Source: Paracoccus subflavus (lineage in GTDB: Bacteria > Pseudomonadota > Alphaproteobacteria > Rhodobacterales > Rhodobacteraceae). From it: DNA of 64,000 nucleotides. The stretch is taken from positions 496,001-560,000 of the forward strand of contig NZ_SISK01000001.1 of assembly GCF_004310345.1 (NCBI RefSeq). Direction: 5' to 3'. Each line of letters starts with the position of its first letter. The stretch's first letter is position 1. Position numbers and translations under genes: made by a program. Shown piece after piece: positions 51,645 through 60,691 of the stretch. The notes beneath the pieces were generated by a model. That model saw only the letters and a program-made list of their open reading frames with translations, did no database searches and had not been told where the DNA came from.

Positions 51645-52439
51645 ATGCAGGATGCGCAGGACATCATCGACGCGGCGCACCGTGCGGCCGATGCCGCGCG
51701 GGCGGCCATCCTGCCTTTTTTCCGCACCACCGACCTGACCGCCGACAACAAGCGGCCGTCGGGCTTTGACCCCGTGACCGAGGCGGACCGCGCGGCCGAA
51801 CGCGCCATGCGCGCGGTTCTGGGAGCCCTGCGCCCCGAGGATGCGATTCTGGGCGAGGAATTCGGCGCGATCCCTGGCACCAGCGGGCTGACCTGGATTC
51901 TTGATCCCATCGACGGCACGCGGGCATTCCTGTGCGGCGCAGCAAGCTGGGGAATACTGATCGGCCTCTCGGACGGCCGCAATATCGTCTATGGCATGAT
52001 CGACCAGCCCTATATCCGCGAGCGGTTCGAGGGGGGCTTGGGCCTTGCGTGTCTGGCGACCGACGCGGGCATACGGCCCTTGGCCGTCCGGTCCGGGGTC
52101 GATCTGGCCGGCGCGACGTTGCTGACCACCTTTCCAGAAGTGGGAACCGAGGCCGAAGCCGAGGCCTTTCGCCGGGTGTCGGCACGCACGCGGCTGACGC
52201 GCTATGGCCTGGACTGCTATGCCTATGGTCTTCTGGCCCTGGGCCAGGTGGACCTGGTGATCGAGGCCGGCCTGCAAGCCTATGACATCGCCGGGCCGAT
52301 GGCGGTGGTTCAGGCGGCCGGAGGCATCGTCACCGACTGGCAGGGAGGCTCAGCGCATCAGGGCGGACAGGTCATCGCCGCAGCGACCCCTGCCCTGCAT
52401 CGTGCCGCATTGGATTTGTTGAACGGGGATACCGCATGA
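51645..52439 (+). CDS. hisN: Inositol monophosphatase-family protein, probable histidinol-phosphatase
   Basis: The 264-residue phosphatase has VTEADRAAERAMRAVLGALR, LGEEFG, the metal motif WILDPIDGTRAFLCGAASWG (about 82-101) and YDIAGPMAVVQAAGGIVTDW. The FLCG variant after DPIDGTRAF is typical of the HisN type of histidinol-phosphate phosphatases. Inositol or another sugar phosphate remains possible. It is translationally linked to mgtE by ATGA. Confidence 0.85.
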   Translation: MQDAQDIIDAAHRAADAARAAILPFFRTTDLTADNKRPSGFDPVTEADRAAERAMRAVLGALRPEDAILGEEFGAIPGTSGLTWILDPIDGTRAFLCGAASWGILIGLSDGRNIVYGMIDQPYIRERFEGGLGLACLATDAGIRPLAVRSGVDLAGATLLTTFPEVGTEAEAEAFRRVSARTRLTRYGLDCYAYGLLALGQVDLVIEAGLQAYDIAGPMAVVQAAGGIVTDWQGGSAHQGGQVIAAATPALHRAALDLLNGDTA

Positions 52440-53824
52440 CCGACCAGACCCCTGCCCCGGACAGTCACCACATCGACGACGAATTCTTGCCCCGCCGCGC
52501 CTTGATGGACCGGATCGACGCAGCCATCGACGCCGGCGACGCGGCCCAGCTCAATACCCTGCTGGAGCCGATGCACGGCGCCGACATCGCCGACATCATC
52601 GAACGCCTGGTTCCCGTCCGGCGCCGTGCCTTCCTCAGCCTCTATTCGGGCGAGATCGACGGCGAGATCCTGTCCGAGATCGACGATTCGATCCGCGACG
52701 AGGTGATCGACCAGCTTCCGGCCGAGGTCATCGCCGAAGCCGTCCGCGAGATGGACAGCGACGACGTGGTCGATCTGGTCGAGGACATGGACGAGCCGGA
52801 CCGGCAGGAAATCCTGGCCGCCCTGGACGCCACCGACCGCGCCGCCGTTCAGCAGTCGCTGGCCTATCCCGAATATTCTGCCGGCCGCCTGATGCAATCC
52901 GAGGTCGTGACCGCGCCGGAACACTGGACCGTGGGCGAGGCCGTGGCCTTTCTGCAATCCGAGGACTGGCTGCCCGAGCAGTTCTATCACATCGTTCTGG
53001 TGGATCCGCGCCGTCATCCGCTGGGCTATGTCACCCTGGGCCGGCTGCTGGCCTCGGCCCATGCCACCCCCTTGCGCGACATCACCGAAGACAGCTTCCG
53101 CACCATCAGCGCCTTTGCCCAAGAGGCCGACGTGGCCTATGTCTTCAACCAGTATCACCTGATCTCGGCCCCGGTGGTGGACCGCGACGACCGGCTGGTG
53201 GGCATCATCACCATCGACGACGCCATGTCGGTCCTGGACGAGGAGCATGAGGAAGACATCCTGCTGCTGGCGGGGGTGGGCGAGGAATCGAGCCTGACCG
53301 ACAGCGTGATCCAGACCACGCGGCAGCGCGTGCCCTGGCTTGCCGCAAACATCCTGACGGCGGTGGCCGCGGCATCCGTGATCGGACTGTTCGAAGGGTC
53401 GATCGCGCAACTGGTGGCCTTGGCGGTGCTGATGCCCATTGTCGCCTCGATGGGCGGCAATGCCGGCACGCAGACCCTGACGGTGGCGGTGCGCGGCCTG
53501 GCGACCAAGGGATTGACCAAGGACAATTCGGTTCGCGTGATCCGTCGAGAGGTTGTCGTGGGGATGGTGAACGGCGCGGTCTTCGGCCTGGCCATTGGAA
53601 CGGTGACATGGTTCTGGTTCGGCAACTTCGGCCTGGGCGCGGTGATCGGGCTGGCCATGGTCATCAACCTGACGGTCGCCGCGCTGGCGGGTATCCTGGT
53701 GCCGCTGACGCTGGACAAGCTGGGGGCGGACCCGGCACTGGCCTCGCCCACCTTTGTCACGACGGTAACGGATGTTGTGGGATTTTTCGCGTTTCTGGGC
53801 CTTGCAACGGTGATGTTGCTATGA
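52436..53824 (+). CDS. mgtE: Magnesium transporter MgtE
   Basis: The 462-residue protein has an N-domain (about 20-135), a CBS pair (about 140-265) and five membrane helices (about 290-460). YPEYSAGRLMQSEVV begins the CBS part, and ASMGGNAGTQTLTVAVRGLA is the pore signature. Cytosolic Mg closes the channel. It overlaps hisN and the cyclo-ligase gene by ATGA on each side. Confidence 0.95.
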   Translation: MTDQTPAPDSHHIDDEFLPRRALMDRIDAAIDAGDAAQLNTLLEPMHGADIADIIERLVPVRRRAFLSLYSGEIDGEILSEIDDSIRDEVIDQLPAEVIAEAVREMDSDDVVDLVEDMDEPDRQEILAALDATDRAAVQQSLAYPEYSAGRLMQSEVVTAPEHWTVGEAVAFLQSEDWLPEQFYHIVLVDPRRHPLGYVTLGRLLASAHATPLRDITEDSFRTISAFAQEADVAYVFNQYHLISAPVVDRDDRLVGIITIDDAMSVLDEEHEEDILLLAGVGEESSLTDSVIQTTRQRVPWLAANILTAVAAASVIGLFEGSIAQLVALAVLMPIVASMGGNAGTQTLTVAVRGLATKGLTKDNSVRVIRREVVVGMVNGAVFGLAIGTVTWFWFGNFGLGAVIGLAMVINLTVAALAGILVPLTLDKLGADPALASPTFVTTVTDVVGFFAFLGLATVMLL

Positions 53825-54366
53825 ACGACCCCGACAAGGCTGCCCTGCGGGTCATGGCCCTGGCTGCCCGCGACCGGGGCGGCGATCAGGACACCCTGAC
53901 CCGCCACCTGACCGCGGCGTTGGCGCCGCATCGAGGCAAGGTTCTGTCGGGTTACTGGCCGATGCGGGGCGAGGCCGATCCCCGCCCCGCCATGGCAGCC
54001 CATGACGGGCCGGTCTGCCTGCCGGTCGTGCCCGGCCGGGCCGTACCGCTGCTGTTTCGGCGATGGGATGGCAAGCCTCTGGTGCCCGGCCCATTCGGCA
54101 CATTTCATCCGCCTGATTCGCAGCCTGTGCTGCGCCCCGAAGTGCTGATCGTGCCCCTTGCGGGCTTTGACCGCCAGGGTAACCGGATCGGCTATGGCGG
54201 GGGATATTACGATCGGACCCTGCAATTGCTGCGCGAAACGGCGCCTGTCACCGCGATCGGTCTGGCATTCGCGGTGCAGGAACTGCCCGAGATTCCGGAC
54301 GAGCCGTTCGATCAGCCGTTGGACCTGATCGTCACGGACCAGGGGATCCTGACGCCGCATCGGTGA
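53821..54366 (+). CDS. 5-formyltetrahydrofolate cyclo-ligase
   Basis: The 181-residue enzyme uses ATP to convert 5-formyl-THF to 5,10-methenyl-THF, recycling an inhibitory folate. The N-terminal part has VLSGYWPMRGEADPRPAM, and the conserved C-terminal motif is DRQGNRIGYGGGYYDRTL. It starts in ATGA overlap with mgtE. An inverted repeat TTTTGCA-N7-TGCAAAA follows at 54387-54407. Confidence 0.92.
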   Translation: MNDPDKAALRVMALAARDRGGDQDTLTRHLTAALAPHRGKVLSGYWPMRGEADPRPAMAAHDGPVCLPVVPGRAVPLLFRRWDGKPLVPGPFGTFHPPDSQPVLRPEVLIVPLAGFDRQGNRIGYGGGYYDRTLQLLRETAPVTAIGLAFAVQELPEIPDEPFDQPLDLIVTDQGILTPHR

Positions 54367-54820
54367 TGGCGTCGTCTTCGTGGCAGTTTTGCATCAGTTG
54401 TGCAAAAGCCAGGGATGACCTGTGGACAGCCCTGTGGGTAACTGCGGGATGACATACCATAAGCCATTCATAAATAACATTTATTCTTGTCATGACCCTT
54501 GTTGAAGAGTGGTTTTCCCTCGGCCTTGTGCGAGAATCGCTGACGCGGCTGATCTGACCCCGGTCAAGCGGGCTTTGTGTTTTATCCACAGATAAGAATT
54601 GTTGCACTCATTGTTTGATGGGATCAGTCTTGTGGCCTGTAGCGTTGTTCATACCAGATGTGGTGGCATCTAAACGACCAGCACCAGGAACCGCTGCTTC
54701 TGTAACCGAACCCGGCCGGGCGGTGCCGCCTGGACCCGTTGCCTTGGGCAAGGGGATGGCTGTCTGCCGCGTGGCGCAGGTCGCGGAATCGAGGGACGAG
54801 GACATGAAAGGGCTACGGGC
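54367..54820 (+). promoter_or_regulatory. nrdJ leader region, 454 bases
   Basis: It is AT-richer around 54450-54500, where a promoter is likely (CATAAATAACATTTATTC). TTTTGCA-N7-TGCAAAA lies at 54387-54407, TTACCCACA (minus) at 54433-54441 and a perfect DnaA box at 54582-54590. An open frame of 68 codons starts at ATG 54618 and ends in ATGA with nrdJ. I see no B12 riboswitch blocks. Confidence 0.5.
54582..54590 (+). promoter_or_regulatory. DnaA box TTATCCACA
   Basis: A perfect consensus DnaA box, 231 bases before nrdJ. A near match TTACCCACA lies on the opposite strand at 54433-54441. DnaA controls ribonucleotide reductase genes in some bacteria. Confidence 0.55.
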
Positions 54821-57800
54821 ATGAAGATCGAACGGCGTTTGACCACCCCGGACGGGGGCGCATACGGCGACATCGCCTTTACCACGACCATCAGCGAAAT
54901 CCGCAACCCGGACGGCACGATCGTCTTTCGCAACGACCGGGTGGAAGTCCCGCAAGGCTGGAGCCAGGTTGCCAGCGATGTCATCGCCCAGAAGTATTTC
55001 CGCAAGGCGGGCGTCCCTGCGGCACTGAAGCGCGTCAAGGAAAAGGGCGTCCCGGAATTCCTGTGGCGCAGCGTTCCTGACGAGGCTGTCTTGGCGGACC
55101 TGCCCGTCGATCAACGCTATGGCGGCGAAACCAGCGCCCGGCAGGTGTTCGACCGGATGGCGGGTGCCTGGACCTATTGGGGATGGAAGGGCGGCTATTT
55201 CAGCACCGAGGCCGATGCCCGCGCCTATCACGACGAGATGCGCTTCATGCTGGCCCGGCAGATGGCCGCGCCGAACAGCCCGCAATGGTTCAACACCGGC
55301 TTGCACTGGGCTTACGGCATCGACGGCCCGTCGCAGGGGCATTTCTATGTCGATTACCAGACCGGCAAGCTGGTGAAATCCGACAGCGCCTATGAACATC
55401 CCCAGCCCCATGCCTGCTTCATCCAGTCGGTCAGCGACGATCTGGTGAACGAGGGCGGGATCATGGACCTGTGGGTCCGCGAGGCGCGCCTGTTCAAATA
55501 CGGCAGCGGCACCGGCACGAACTTCTCGTCGCTGCGCGGCGAAGGGGAACGGCTGTCCGGCGGCGGCAAGTCCTCGGGCCTGATGGGCTTTCTGAAGATC
55601 GGCGACCGCGCGGCAGGCGCGATCAAGTCGGGCGGCACCACGCGGCGCGCGGCCAAGATGGTGATCTGCGACATGGATCACCCCGACATCGAAGCCTTCA
55701 TCAACTGGAAGGTCATCGAGGAGCAGAAGGTCGCCTCGCTGGTGGCCGGATCCAAGGCGCACGAGGCACGCCTGAACGACATCTTCGCCGCCATCCGCAC
55801 AGGCGGTGGCGAGACCGATCCGGCGCAGAACGGCGGATTGAAGGCCGCGATCCGCGCCGCCAAGCGCGCGATGATCCCGGAAACCTACATCAACCGTGTG
55901 CTGCAATACGCACGGCAGGGCTTCGACAGCATCGAATTTCCGACCTATGACACCGACTGGGACAGCGAAGCCTATGTCAGCGTCTCGGGGCAGAATTCCA
56001 ACAACTCGGTCCGGGTGACGGACGCCTTCCTGAAAGCGGTGCGCGACGATGCCCCGTGGGAACTGATCCGCCGCACCGACGGCACAATTGCCAAGACCGT
56101 CAGCGCCCGCGAATTGTGGGATCAGATCGGCCACGCCGCATGGGCCTGCGCCGATCCCGGCATCCAGTTCCACGACACGGTCAACGCCTGGCATACCTGC
56201 CCCGAGGACGGGCCGATCCGCGGGTCCAACCCGTGCAGCGAATACATGTTCCTGGACGACACGGCCTGCAACCTGGCCTCGATGAACCTGCTGACGTTCT
56301 ATCGCGACGGCCGTTTCGACGCCGATGCCTATGTCCACGCCACGCGCCTGTGGACCGTGACGCTGGAGATCAGCGTGCTGATGGCGCAGTTCCCCTCCAA
56401 GGAAATCGCGCAGCGTAGTTATGACTTTCGCACGCTGGGCCTGGGCTATGCCAATATCGGCGGCCTTTTGATGAACATGGGCCTGGGCTACGACAGCGAC
56501 CAGGGCCGCGCGCTGTGCGGCGCGCTGACGGCCATCATGACGGGCGTGGCCTATGCCACCAGTGCGCAGATGGCGGCCGAACTGGGCGCCTTCCCCGGCT
56601 ATGCCAGGAATGCCAGCCACATGCTGCGGGTGATCCGTAACCACCGCGCGGCGGCGCACGGCACCGGCGCCTATCACGGCGTCAACGTCGCCCCGGTCGA
56701 ACTTGACGGCGACAGCTGTCCCGACGCGCGGCTGGTGGCCATGGCCCGGCGCGCCTGGGACGAGGCTCTGGCCCTGGGCGAGGATCACGGTTTCCGCAAC
56801 GCCCAGACCACGGTGATCGCGCCGACCGGCACCATCGGCCTGGTGATGGACTGCGACACCACCGGGATCGAGCCGGACTTCGCGCTTGTGAAGTTCAAGA
56901 AACTGGCGGGCGGCGGCTATTTCAAGATCATCAACCAGTCGGTCCCGGCTGCCCTGGCAACCTTGGGCTATGCCCCCGCGCAGATCGAGGAGATGGTGGC
57001 CCATGCCGTCGGCCATGCCAGTCTCGGCAATGCGCCCTTTATCAACCACACCGCGCTGGCCGGTCACGGCTTCGGCCTGGCCGAGATCGAGAAGGTCGAG
57101 GCATCGCTGGCTACGGCCTTTGATATCCGCTTCGTCTTCAACCAGTGGACGCTGGGCGAGGATTTCTGCAAGGGCACGCTGGGCATTCCCGCTGCCAAGC
57201 TGGCTGACCCGACCTTCGACCTGCTGCGTCATCTGGGATTCACCAAGGCCCAGATCGACGCGGCCAACGACCATGTCTGCGGCACCATGACCCTGGAGGG
57301 CGCGCCGCACCTCAAGGCGGAACACCTGCCGGTCTTCGATTGCGCCAATGCCTGCGGCAAGACCGGCAAGCGTTACCTGTCCGTGGACAGTCACATCCGC
57401 ATGATGGCCGCGGCGCAGTCCTTCATCTCGGGGGCGATCAGCAAGACGATCAACATGCCCAACAGCGCGACCATCGCCGACACGCTTGCGGCCTATGAAT
57501 TGTCTTGGTCGCTGGGCATCAAGGCCAACGCGCTTTACCGCGACGGCTCCAAGCTGTCCCAGCCGCTTGCATCCGCCCTGGTCGAGGACGACGAGGAGGC
57601 CGAGGAAATCCTGGCCACCGGCAACACTCAGGAAAAGGCTGGCGTGATCGCCGAAAAGATCGTCGAGCGGATCATCGTCAAGGAGGCCGTGCGCAGCCAC
57701 CGCGAAAAGCTGCCGCAGCGCCGCAAGGGCTATACGCAAAAGGCCATCGTCGGCGGCCACAAGGTCTATCTGCGCACCGGCGAATACGACGACGGCAAGC

Positions 57801-58408
57801 TGGGCGAGATCTTCATCGACATGCACAAGGAAGGCGCGGGCTTCAGGGCGATGATGAACAATTTTGCCATCGCCGTGTCGGTGGGTCTGCAATACGGCGT
57901 GCCGCTCGAGGAGTTCGTGGATGCCTTCACCTTCACCCGGTTCGAACCCGCGGGCATGGTGCAGGGCAACGACAGCATCAAGAACGCGACCTCGATCCTG
58001 GACTATGTGTTCCGCGAACTGGCCGTCAGCTACCTGGACCGCACCGACCTGGCCCATGTCAAGCCAGAAGGCGCCCGTTTCGACGACCTGGGCAGCGGAG
58101 AGCGCGAGGGATTGAACGTCACCCCCGTCAGCGAGCAGGCCGAGTTGAAATCGCTGACCATGCTCAAGCAGATCAGCAGTGCCGGATACCTGCGCAAGCG
58201 GCTGCCTCAGGATCTGATGGTTCTGCAGGCGGGCGTGTCGGCCACCGCCATCCTGGCGACCGAGCCCGCTGCCCTTGATGCCCGCGCCAAGGCCCGGATG
58301 CAGGGCTACGAGGGGGACCCCTGCGCCGAGTGCGGAAACTATACGCTGGTCCGCAACGGCACCTGCATGAAGTGCAACACCTGCGGCGGGACCAGCGGCT
58401 GTAGCTGA
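54821..58408 (+). CDS. nrdJ: Vitamin B12-dependent (class II) ribonucleoside-diphosphate reductase
   Basis: The 1195-residue enzyme makes deoxynucleotides using adenosylcobalamin. The alphaproteobacterial N-terminus is [33 protein letters not shown] is near 230. The active-site segment [20 protein letters not shown] carries the catalytic Cys and Glu, and [20 protein letters not shown] forms a substrate loop. The C-terminus has a cysteine-rich zinc ribbon ([19 protein letters not shown]). It is the only large gene in this part and has a long leader with DnaA-like boxes. Confidence 0.97.
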   Translation: MKIERRLTTPDGGAYGDIAFTTTISEIRNPDGTIVFRNDRVEVPQGWSQVASDVIAQKYFRKAGVPAALKRVKEKGVPEFLWRSVPDEAVLADLPVDQRYGGETSARQVFDRMAGAWTYWGWKGGYFSTEADARAYHDEMRFMLARQMAAPNSPQWFNTGLHWAYGIDGPSQGHFYVDYQTGKLVKSDSAYEHPQPHACFIQSVSDDLVNEGGIMDLWVREARLFKYGSGTGTNFSSLRGEGERLSGGGKSSGLMGFLKIGDRAAGAIKSGGTTRRAAKMVICDMDHPDIEAFINWKVIEEQKVASLVAGSKAHEARLNDIFAAIRTGGGETDPAQNGGLKAAIRAAKRAMIPETYINRVLQYARQGFDSIEFPTYDTDWDSEAYVSVSGQNSNNSVRVTDAFLKAVRDDAPWELIRRTDGTIAKTVSARELWDQIGHAAWACADPGIQFHDTVNAWHTCPEDGPIRGSNPCSEYMFLDDTACNLASMNLLTFYRDGRFDADAYVHATRLWTVTLEISVLMAQFPSKEIAQRSYDFRTLGLGYANIGGLLMNMGLGYDSDQGRALCGALTAIMTGVAYATSAQMAAELGAFPGYARNASHMLRVIRNHRAAAHGTGAYHGVNVAPVELDGDSCPDARLVAMARRAWDEALALGEDHGFRNAQTTVIAPTGTIGLVMDCDTTGIEPDFALVKFKKLAGGGYFKIINQSVPAALATLGYAPAQIEEMVAHAVGHASLGNAPFINHTALAGHGFGLAEIEKVEASLATAFDIRFVFNQWTLGEDFCKGTLGIPAAKLADPTFDLLRHLGFTKAQIDAANDHVCGTMTLEGAPHLKAEHLPVFDCANACGKTGKRYLSVDSHIRMMAAAQSFISGAISKTINMPNSATIADTLAAYELSWSLGIKANALYRDGSKLSQPLASALVEDDEEAEEILATGNTQEKAGVIAEKIVERIIVKEAVRSHREKLPQRRKGYTQKAIVGGHKVYLRTGEYDDGKLGEIFIDMHKEGAGFRAMMNNFAIAVSVGLQYGVPLEEFVDAFTFTRFEPAGMVQGNDSIKNATSILDYVFRELAVSYLDRTDLAHVKPEGARFDDLGSGEREGLNVTPVSEQAELKSLTMLKQISSAGYLRKRLPQDLMVLQAGVSATAILATEPAALDARAKARMQGYEGDPCAECGNYTLVRNGTCMKCNTCGGTSGCS

Positions 58409-58869
58409 GCGTTCGCAGCAGGGACGACCATGATCTCTGCCGCCTGATCCCTGGGCGGCGGATGATCGGTTTTCAAAGGCAAGGTGCGAAATTCGCATTC
58501 GGCAAAGCATCCGGGTGAAAAATCCGTCCTGTGTCTTTGGGATGTACGGTGACGGAGGGTATGCCCCTGCTGACTTACCTTACTCCATTCTGGCCCGCGC
58601 AGATTCATTCCGATTCCGAAAATCCCCCAGCACCCCGTTCGGCTTCTTCACCTTTCTTGAGCAACCCTTCCTTCCGGTCCGGGATGAGCTGGGGAAAATC
58701 TAGGCAACTGCTACGTCTCAACCTCTTTGCTGATTGACAGGTATCTTCTTGCAGCCTTAGCTTGGGAACTGTGCAAGGCAACTGCGCCAGTACGCACAGA
58801 TCCGACGAAATTCACATAACGGCAACTTCGCCCTGGGCACTCGCTGCCTCAGGGCTGTTTCACGTGGAC
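58409..58869 (+). promoter_or_regulatory. 461-base leader of the amiC operon
   Basis: Composition becomes visibly less GC-rich from about 58500. It contains TCCGTC..GACGGA (stem about 58525-58558), two copies of AGGCAACTGC (58702-58711, 58776-58785) and a related GGCAACTTCG (58821-58830). CTTGCA..TGCAAG and ACTG-CGC-CAGT/TGCG-CCAGTA-CGCA small hairpins lie near 58750-58797, and a terminator-like hairpin is at 58830-58860. No protein gene is supported. This layout is what an antitermination leader would look like, given the AmiR-like protein encoded downstream. Confidence 0.45.
58830..58860 (+). terminator. Terminator-like hairpin just before amiC
   Basis: GCCCTG-GGCA (58830-58839) pairs with TGCC-T-CAGGGC (58845-58855) around CTCGC, with one bulged T, followed by TGTTTC. 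It ends 15 bases before the amiC ATG. It may be an attenuator relieved by the ANTAR protein. Confidence 0.45.
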
Positions 58870-60036
58870 ATGAACTTGGGACGCATCTCGCTTCAGATCG
58901 GTCTGCTGTTCTCGACCGAGGGGCCCTACTCCACGGTCGCCCAGGCACTTCTGAACGGGGCGATTTTGGCTTGCGATGAGGTAAACAGGGATCCGTCCCT
59001 GCATGTGCAGCTAGAGCCTTTCCACGTCAACCCTCGTGGGCAATTGGGAAATTACCAAGCCGGGATCCAGTCCATGCTGGATCGGGGCATTATCCATGTC
59101 TGCGGCTGCTATACCTCCTCAAGCCGCAAGGAAGTTCTGCCGATCATCGAGAAGCACGATGCGCTGTTGTGGTATCCCAGCCATTATGAAGGCTTTGAAA
59201 CATCACAGAACGTAATCTATACCGGATCCTCTCCGAACCAGCATCTGACGCCGCTTATCGGCTTTCTGTTTCAGGAATACGGCAGGACGGCCTATTGCAT
59301 TGGGTCGAATTACATCTGGGCTTGGGAAAGCAACCGCGTCTTCCGCGAAGGCATTACGCGCCTCGGGGGACAAATCGCAGCCGAACGATACGTGCCGGTG
59401 GGAGAAATTGACTTAGACCAGTATGTCAGCGAAATCCTGAAGCTGCGGCCGGACTACATCTTCAATTCGCTGATTGGATCGTCGTCCTATGAGTTCCTTC
59501 GGCGGCTGCGCCGGGCCTGCGCCGCTGTTGGGATTGACCAGCGGCAGGACATGCCGGTGGCAAGTTGCACGTTATCCGAACCAGAACTGCACGCCATCGG
59601 CGCCGAGGCGGCGGACGGACAGATAACCTCCAGTGTCTATTTCTCGTCGCTTCAAACGGCACGCAATGCCGTCTTTGTTGCAGCCTATCGTCATGCTTTT
59701 CCGAATGGACCGGTCGCCTGCGTCGACGCGGAGTCCAGCTATATCGCCATCCACCTGCTGGCACGCGCCGTCGCGCGGGCGGGTTGCCAAGAGGTCGCCC
59801 GGGTACGCGCCGCGGTGCCCGCCTGCCAATTCGATGCACCGCAGGGGCCGGTGAAGATCGACCCGGAGACCATGCATGCATGCCTGACTCCGCATATCGC
59901 GGTCTCTCGGGCGGATTATGAATTCGACGTGCTGATCCAAAGCCCTGGCCCGGTGCAGCCCGATCCGTATCTGGTCCAGTGGTCGCGCACCCTGGAACCG
60001 CCTTCCTTTCCCTCGCAACTGAGGATCGTGAAATGA
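58870..60036 (+). CDS. amiC: AmiC-like amide-sensing periplasmic-binding-fold regulator
   Basis: The 388-residue protein has the fold of UrtA/FmdD-type binding proteins but no signal peptide, as in AmiC of Pseudomonas (385 residues). ISLQIGLLFSTEGPYSTVAQ starts the fold. CGCYTSSSRKEVLPIIEKHD, LLWYPSHYEGFETSQNVIYT and YNFGQ-like later blocks (YCIGSNYIWAWESNRVFREG) follow. In Pseudomonas AmiC binds AmiR and releases it when amides bind. ATG 58870 has a weak ribosome site. It overlaps the AmiR-like gene by ATGA. Confidence 0.8.
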   Translation: MNLGRISLQIGLLFSTEGPYSTVAQALLNGAILACDEVNRDPSLHVQLEPFHVNPRGQLGNYQAGIQSMLDRGIIHVCGCYTSSSRKEVLPIIEKHDALLWYPSHYEGFETSQNVIYTGSSPNQHLTPLIGFLFQEYGRTAYCIGSNYIWAWESNRVFREGITRLGGQIAAERYVPVGEIDLDQYVSEILKLRPDYIFNSLIGSSSYEFLRRLRRACAAVGIDQRQDMPVASCTLSEPELHAIGAEAADGQITSSVYFSSLQTARNAVFVAAYRHAFPNGPVACVDAESSYIAIHLLARAVARAGCQEVARVRAAVPACQFDAPQGPVKIDPETMHACLTPHIAVSRADYEFDVLIQSPGPVQPDPYLVQWSRTLEPPSFPSQLRIVK

Positions 60037-60659
60037 AACAGCCCCGTTTGACGCAGAACTTCCGCGATTTTCGAGCATCGATCATCACGTCCGACAGCCG
60101 CACGACCAACACGCTTCAAACTGTGCTGCCGCGACTGGGGCTGAGGGTCGATGCCATCGGCCAGACCCTGCCATTCGAGCCCGCGCCCGGGCCGCGCGTA
60201 GTCTTCATCGACGGCGATATGGCGCTGCCCTTTGCGGGTGAAGAACCTGACCTGCCCTTGGAATGCGCCATTGTAGGCCTGATCGGATCCGAGGCTCCCA
60301 GTCGATTGCGGGGGCTGGTCAGTCTCGGCGCGCAGGCTTTCGTGACCAAACCCGTCCACAGCGGATCGGTCTATTCCGCACTGTTTCTGGCGGTCAATTC
60401 CTTCAACCGCAGCAAGGCGATTCAGGCTCAGATCGAGGATCTGAAACAGCGTCGAAAAGGCCGTGCCCATGTCCTGCGCGCCGTGACCGCGATGGTGCTG
60501 CGCGACGGGATCGGCCCCGACCAAGCCTACGACAGCCTGCGTCGCAGTGCCATGCGCGCCCGCCAAAGTGTCGAGGATTTTTGCGAGGCGCTGCGTGCTT
60601 CAGAATACAACGAGGACGAAGAAGCCTCGCCGACCGAAGAAAGGCGACGCTGGGCCTGA
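60033..60659 (+). CDS. amiR: AmiR-like ANTAR-domain transcription antiterminator
   Basis: The 208-residue protein has a pseudo-receiver domain (about 15-125), with FRDFRASIITSDSRTTNTLQ and VGLIGSEAPSRLRGLVSLGA. A coiled coil (IQAQIEDLKQRRKGRAHVL) leads to a C-terminal ANTAR RNA-binding domain (about 140-200), with AVTAMVLRDGIGPDQAYDSL and RRSAMRARQSVEDF. ANTAR proteins bind paired hairpins in leader RNA and prevent termination. The ATGA overlap with amiC suggests a stoichiometric complex. Confidence 0.82.
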   Translation: MKQPRLTQNFRDFRASIITSDSRTTNTLQTVLPRLGLRVDAIGQTLPFEPAPGPRVVFIDGDMALPFAGEEPDLPLECAIVGLIGSEAPSRLRGLVSLGAQAFVTKPVHSGSVYSALFLAVNSFNRSKAIQAQIEDLKQRRKGRAHVLRAVTAMVLRDGIGPDQAYDSLRRSAMRARQSVEDFCEALRASEYNEDEEASPTEERRRWA

Positions 60660-60691
60660 TATCCACGTCACACACCAATAAGGAGTTGAAA

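Noticed and set aside
54421-54590. Chromosomal replication origin
   Set aside because: Only one perfect DnaA box, and none of dnaA, hemE, gidA or parAB is near.
54591-54820. Cobalamin riboswitch before nrdJ
   Set aside because: The conserved B12-box blocks are not present, although the enzyme needs B12.
54608-58510. A 1300-codon open frame on the minus strand, opposite nrdJ
   Set aside because: It mirrors the nrdJ codons exactly, has no ribosome site or recognisable domain, and is a common effect of GC-rich codon usage.
58740-58800. Classical ANTAR dual-hexaloop target
   Set aside because: Hairpins TGCG-CCAGTA-CGCA and GGC-AACTGC-GCC have 6-base loops, but lack the conserved A at position 1 together with G at position 4.
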